From Acidaminococcales bacterium (lineage in GTDB: Bacteria; Bacillota; Negativicutes; Acidaminococcales; JAISLQ01): a DNA stretch of 5,703 bases. Each line of letters begins with the position of its first letter. The first letter of the stretch is position 1. The DNA lies in NCBI GenBank assembly GCA_031275255.1, contig JAISPA010000256.1, positions 1 to 5,703 on the forward strand, read 5' to 3'. Positions 4,489 to 5,703 of this stretch are shown in pieces. Made by a program: the position numbers and the translations under genes. The notes under the pieces were generated by a model, which was given only the letters and a program-made list of their open reading frames with translations, did no database searches and was not told the DNA's origin.

Positions 4489-5703
4489 TCATTTTTTGTC
4501 GTCGCCTGATCCAGCCATGCTCCATTTGCCGCGCGGCAGCCACTCCCGCAGTATGCGTTCGATTTCGCGGATTTCCAGCGGTTTTGACAAAAAATCGTTC
4601 ATGCCGCTTTCCAAAAACAAATCCCGCACATCGCCCACGACGTTGGCCGTCAGCGCCACGATCGGCATTTTTTGGTATTTTTCCCCCGGCCGTGAACGGA
4701 TAATTTTTGTGGCGTCCACGCCGTCCATCTCCGGCATCATATGATCCATGAAAACAATATCATAATCGTTTTTCTGCACAAGTTCTATCGCCTCAGCGCC
4801 TGAACTTGCCGTATCCACCGCTGCGCCGTAGGTTGTCAGCACATTTTCCGCGATTACCAAGTTTATGTCGTTGTCGTCGACAACCAAAAACCGCACGCCA
4901 TGAACCTTTAAAGAAGTACCGTCAAGCTCGGTTAAGCCTTTGCTGAAAGCGGAAGCGTCCGAACTGCCCAAAAGCTGGGCGATGGTAAGGCAGGTAAGGG
5001 GCGTGGAGACAAGTTTTATACCCGGCGGCAATTCCGCCTCGTTCAGCGCGCGCAGAGAAACCGCAATAAATTGCGTGTCAGGGCATTGGACTTTCTCCAA
5101 ATTAAAATCAGCGCATTTGGCAAAATCAAAAAACACATGTGAATATTTGCCTAAATCGGCCGGCCCGTCCAAAACAGCGCAACTTACTCCCATTTTGCCG
5201 ATCTTTTGGGAAAGAATATGCGCTTTTTCTGTGCCGCTAAACCAGACGGCCACGCGCAGGTCATCCCGGCCGGCGAGCATGAAGGACGGGCTTTTATTCT
5301 CTACCTGCTGCAAGACGTAAAACGAGAAGCAGGAACCTTCCCCGTATACGCTTGCCACCTGTATTTCACCGTTCATCAGTTCCACCAGGTTCTTGGATAT
5401 GGCCAGGCCAAGTCCTGTACCTTCTATGCCGCGGTTTTTGCGCGTGTCAAGCTGCGAGAAATTTTCAAACAAAACAGGGATATCCTCTTTGCGGATGCCT
5501 ATGCCGGTGTCCCGCACGGATATTTTGAGCTTATAGCGATCGGGCATGCTGGTCGGCTCCGCGCCGATGGAGAAAATAATGTTTCCCTCGCGGGTGAATT
5601 TTACGGCGTTTGTGAGCAGATTGATGGCTATCTGCTTGACACGGGTCATATCGCCGATCATCTCGTGCGGCATGCCCGGATCGTCATCCACAATAAAATC
5701 AAG
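4489..5703 (-). CDS. Hybrid sensor histidine kinase, C-terminal part (cut by right edge)
   Basis: The frame is open to the window edge. The 404 visible residues start inside a kinase, so sensor and HisKA phosphoacceptor domains lie outside. Numbering from the first visible residue, the HATPase_c domain spans about 5-135, with N box QIAINLLTNAVKF (24-36), G1 DTGIGI (65-70), F box LFENFSQLD (78-86) and G2 GTGLGLAISK (95-104). Residues about 149-246 look like a divergent receiver lacking the acidic pair. A canonical receiver follows (about 271-390), with Asp276-Asp277, phosphoacceptor Asp320 in VFMDHMMPEMDG, Thr352 and Lys374. The protein ends in a short polar tail without HPt or output domain, so the phosphoryl group would pass to a separate protein. 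Such hybrid kinases are mostly membrane-bound. The stop lies 14 nt before the thioesterase start. The signal sensed cannot be inferred. Confidence 0.95.
   Translation of the reverse strand, partial: LDFIVDDDPGMPHEMIGDMTRVKQIAINLLTNAVKFTREGNIIFSIGAEPTSMPDRYKLKISVRDTGIGIRKEDIPVLFENFSQLDTRKNRGIEGTGLGLAISKNLVELMNGEIQVASVYGEGSCFSFYVLQQVENKSPSFMLAGRDDLRVAVWFSGTEKAHILSQKIGKMGVSCAVLDGPADLGKYSHVFFDFAKCADFNLEKVQCPDTQFIAVSLRALNEAELPPGIKLVSTPLTCLTIAQLLGSSDASAFSKGLTELDGTSLKVHGVRFLVVDDNDINLVIAENVLTTYGAAVDTASSGAEAIELVQKNDYDIVFMDHMMPEMDGVDATKIIRSRPGEKYQKMPIVALTANVVGDVRDLFLESGMNDFLSKPLEIREIERILREWLPRGKWSMAGSGDDKK

Overview
All recognisable protein genes and the one tRNA gene in this window lie on the minus strand, so transcription runs from right to left. 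Strong AGGAGG-type ribosome binding sites, a lipoprotein-type ApbE, and a NusG-domain-II gene next to a Gx-transporter (Hpre_diP_synt_I) gene point to a Bacillota genome of intermediate GC. Clostridia or Negativicutes would fit, but this is inference: the window holds no taxonomic marker better than one tRNA.

Layout in the direction of transcription. (1) 5703-4489: the C-terminal part of a hybrid sensor histidine kinase, cut by the right edge. It has an ATPase domain, a divergent receiver-like middle and a canonical receiver. (2) 4474-3971: a PaaI-type hotdog thioesterase, 14 nt downstream and probably cotranscribed. (3) 3970-3658: an AT-rich intergenic stretch with a perfect 10-bp inverted repeat and a GC hairpin against the next ribosome binding site. 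(4) 3657-3217: a MarR-family regulator. (5) 3216-2807: a consensus-like promoter, about 180 nt rich in complementary segments (a candidate structured RNA of unknown class), then tRNA-Leu(CAA) and a strong intrinsic terminator. (6) 2740-2379: promoter region of the next operon, with a possible 30-codon ORF on the plus strand. (7) 2378-313: an overlapping three-gene operon of ApbE lipoprotein, NusG-domain-II protein and Gx-family membrane protein. (8) 292-79: a large imperfect palindrome. (9) 74-1: the possible start of another gene leaving the left edge.

The functional core is the three-gene operon. ApbE transferases attach FMN to extracytosolic proteins. As I recall the literature, NusG-II and Gx-type proteins (EetA/EetB-like) accompany ApbE in flavin-based extracellular electron transfer loci, so a role in extracytosolic flavin or quinone redox chemistry is the best reading. 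No flavinylated substrate or NADH dehydrogenase is visible here. The least explained parts are the structured segment before the tRNA and the palindrome at the left end.
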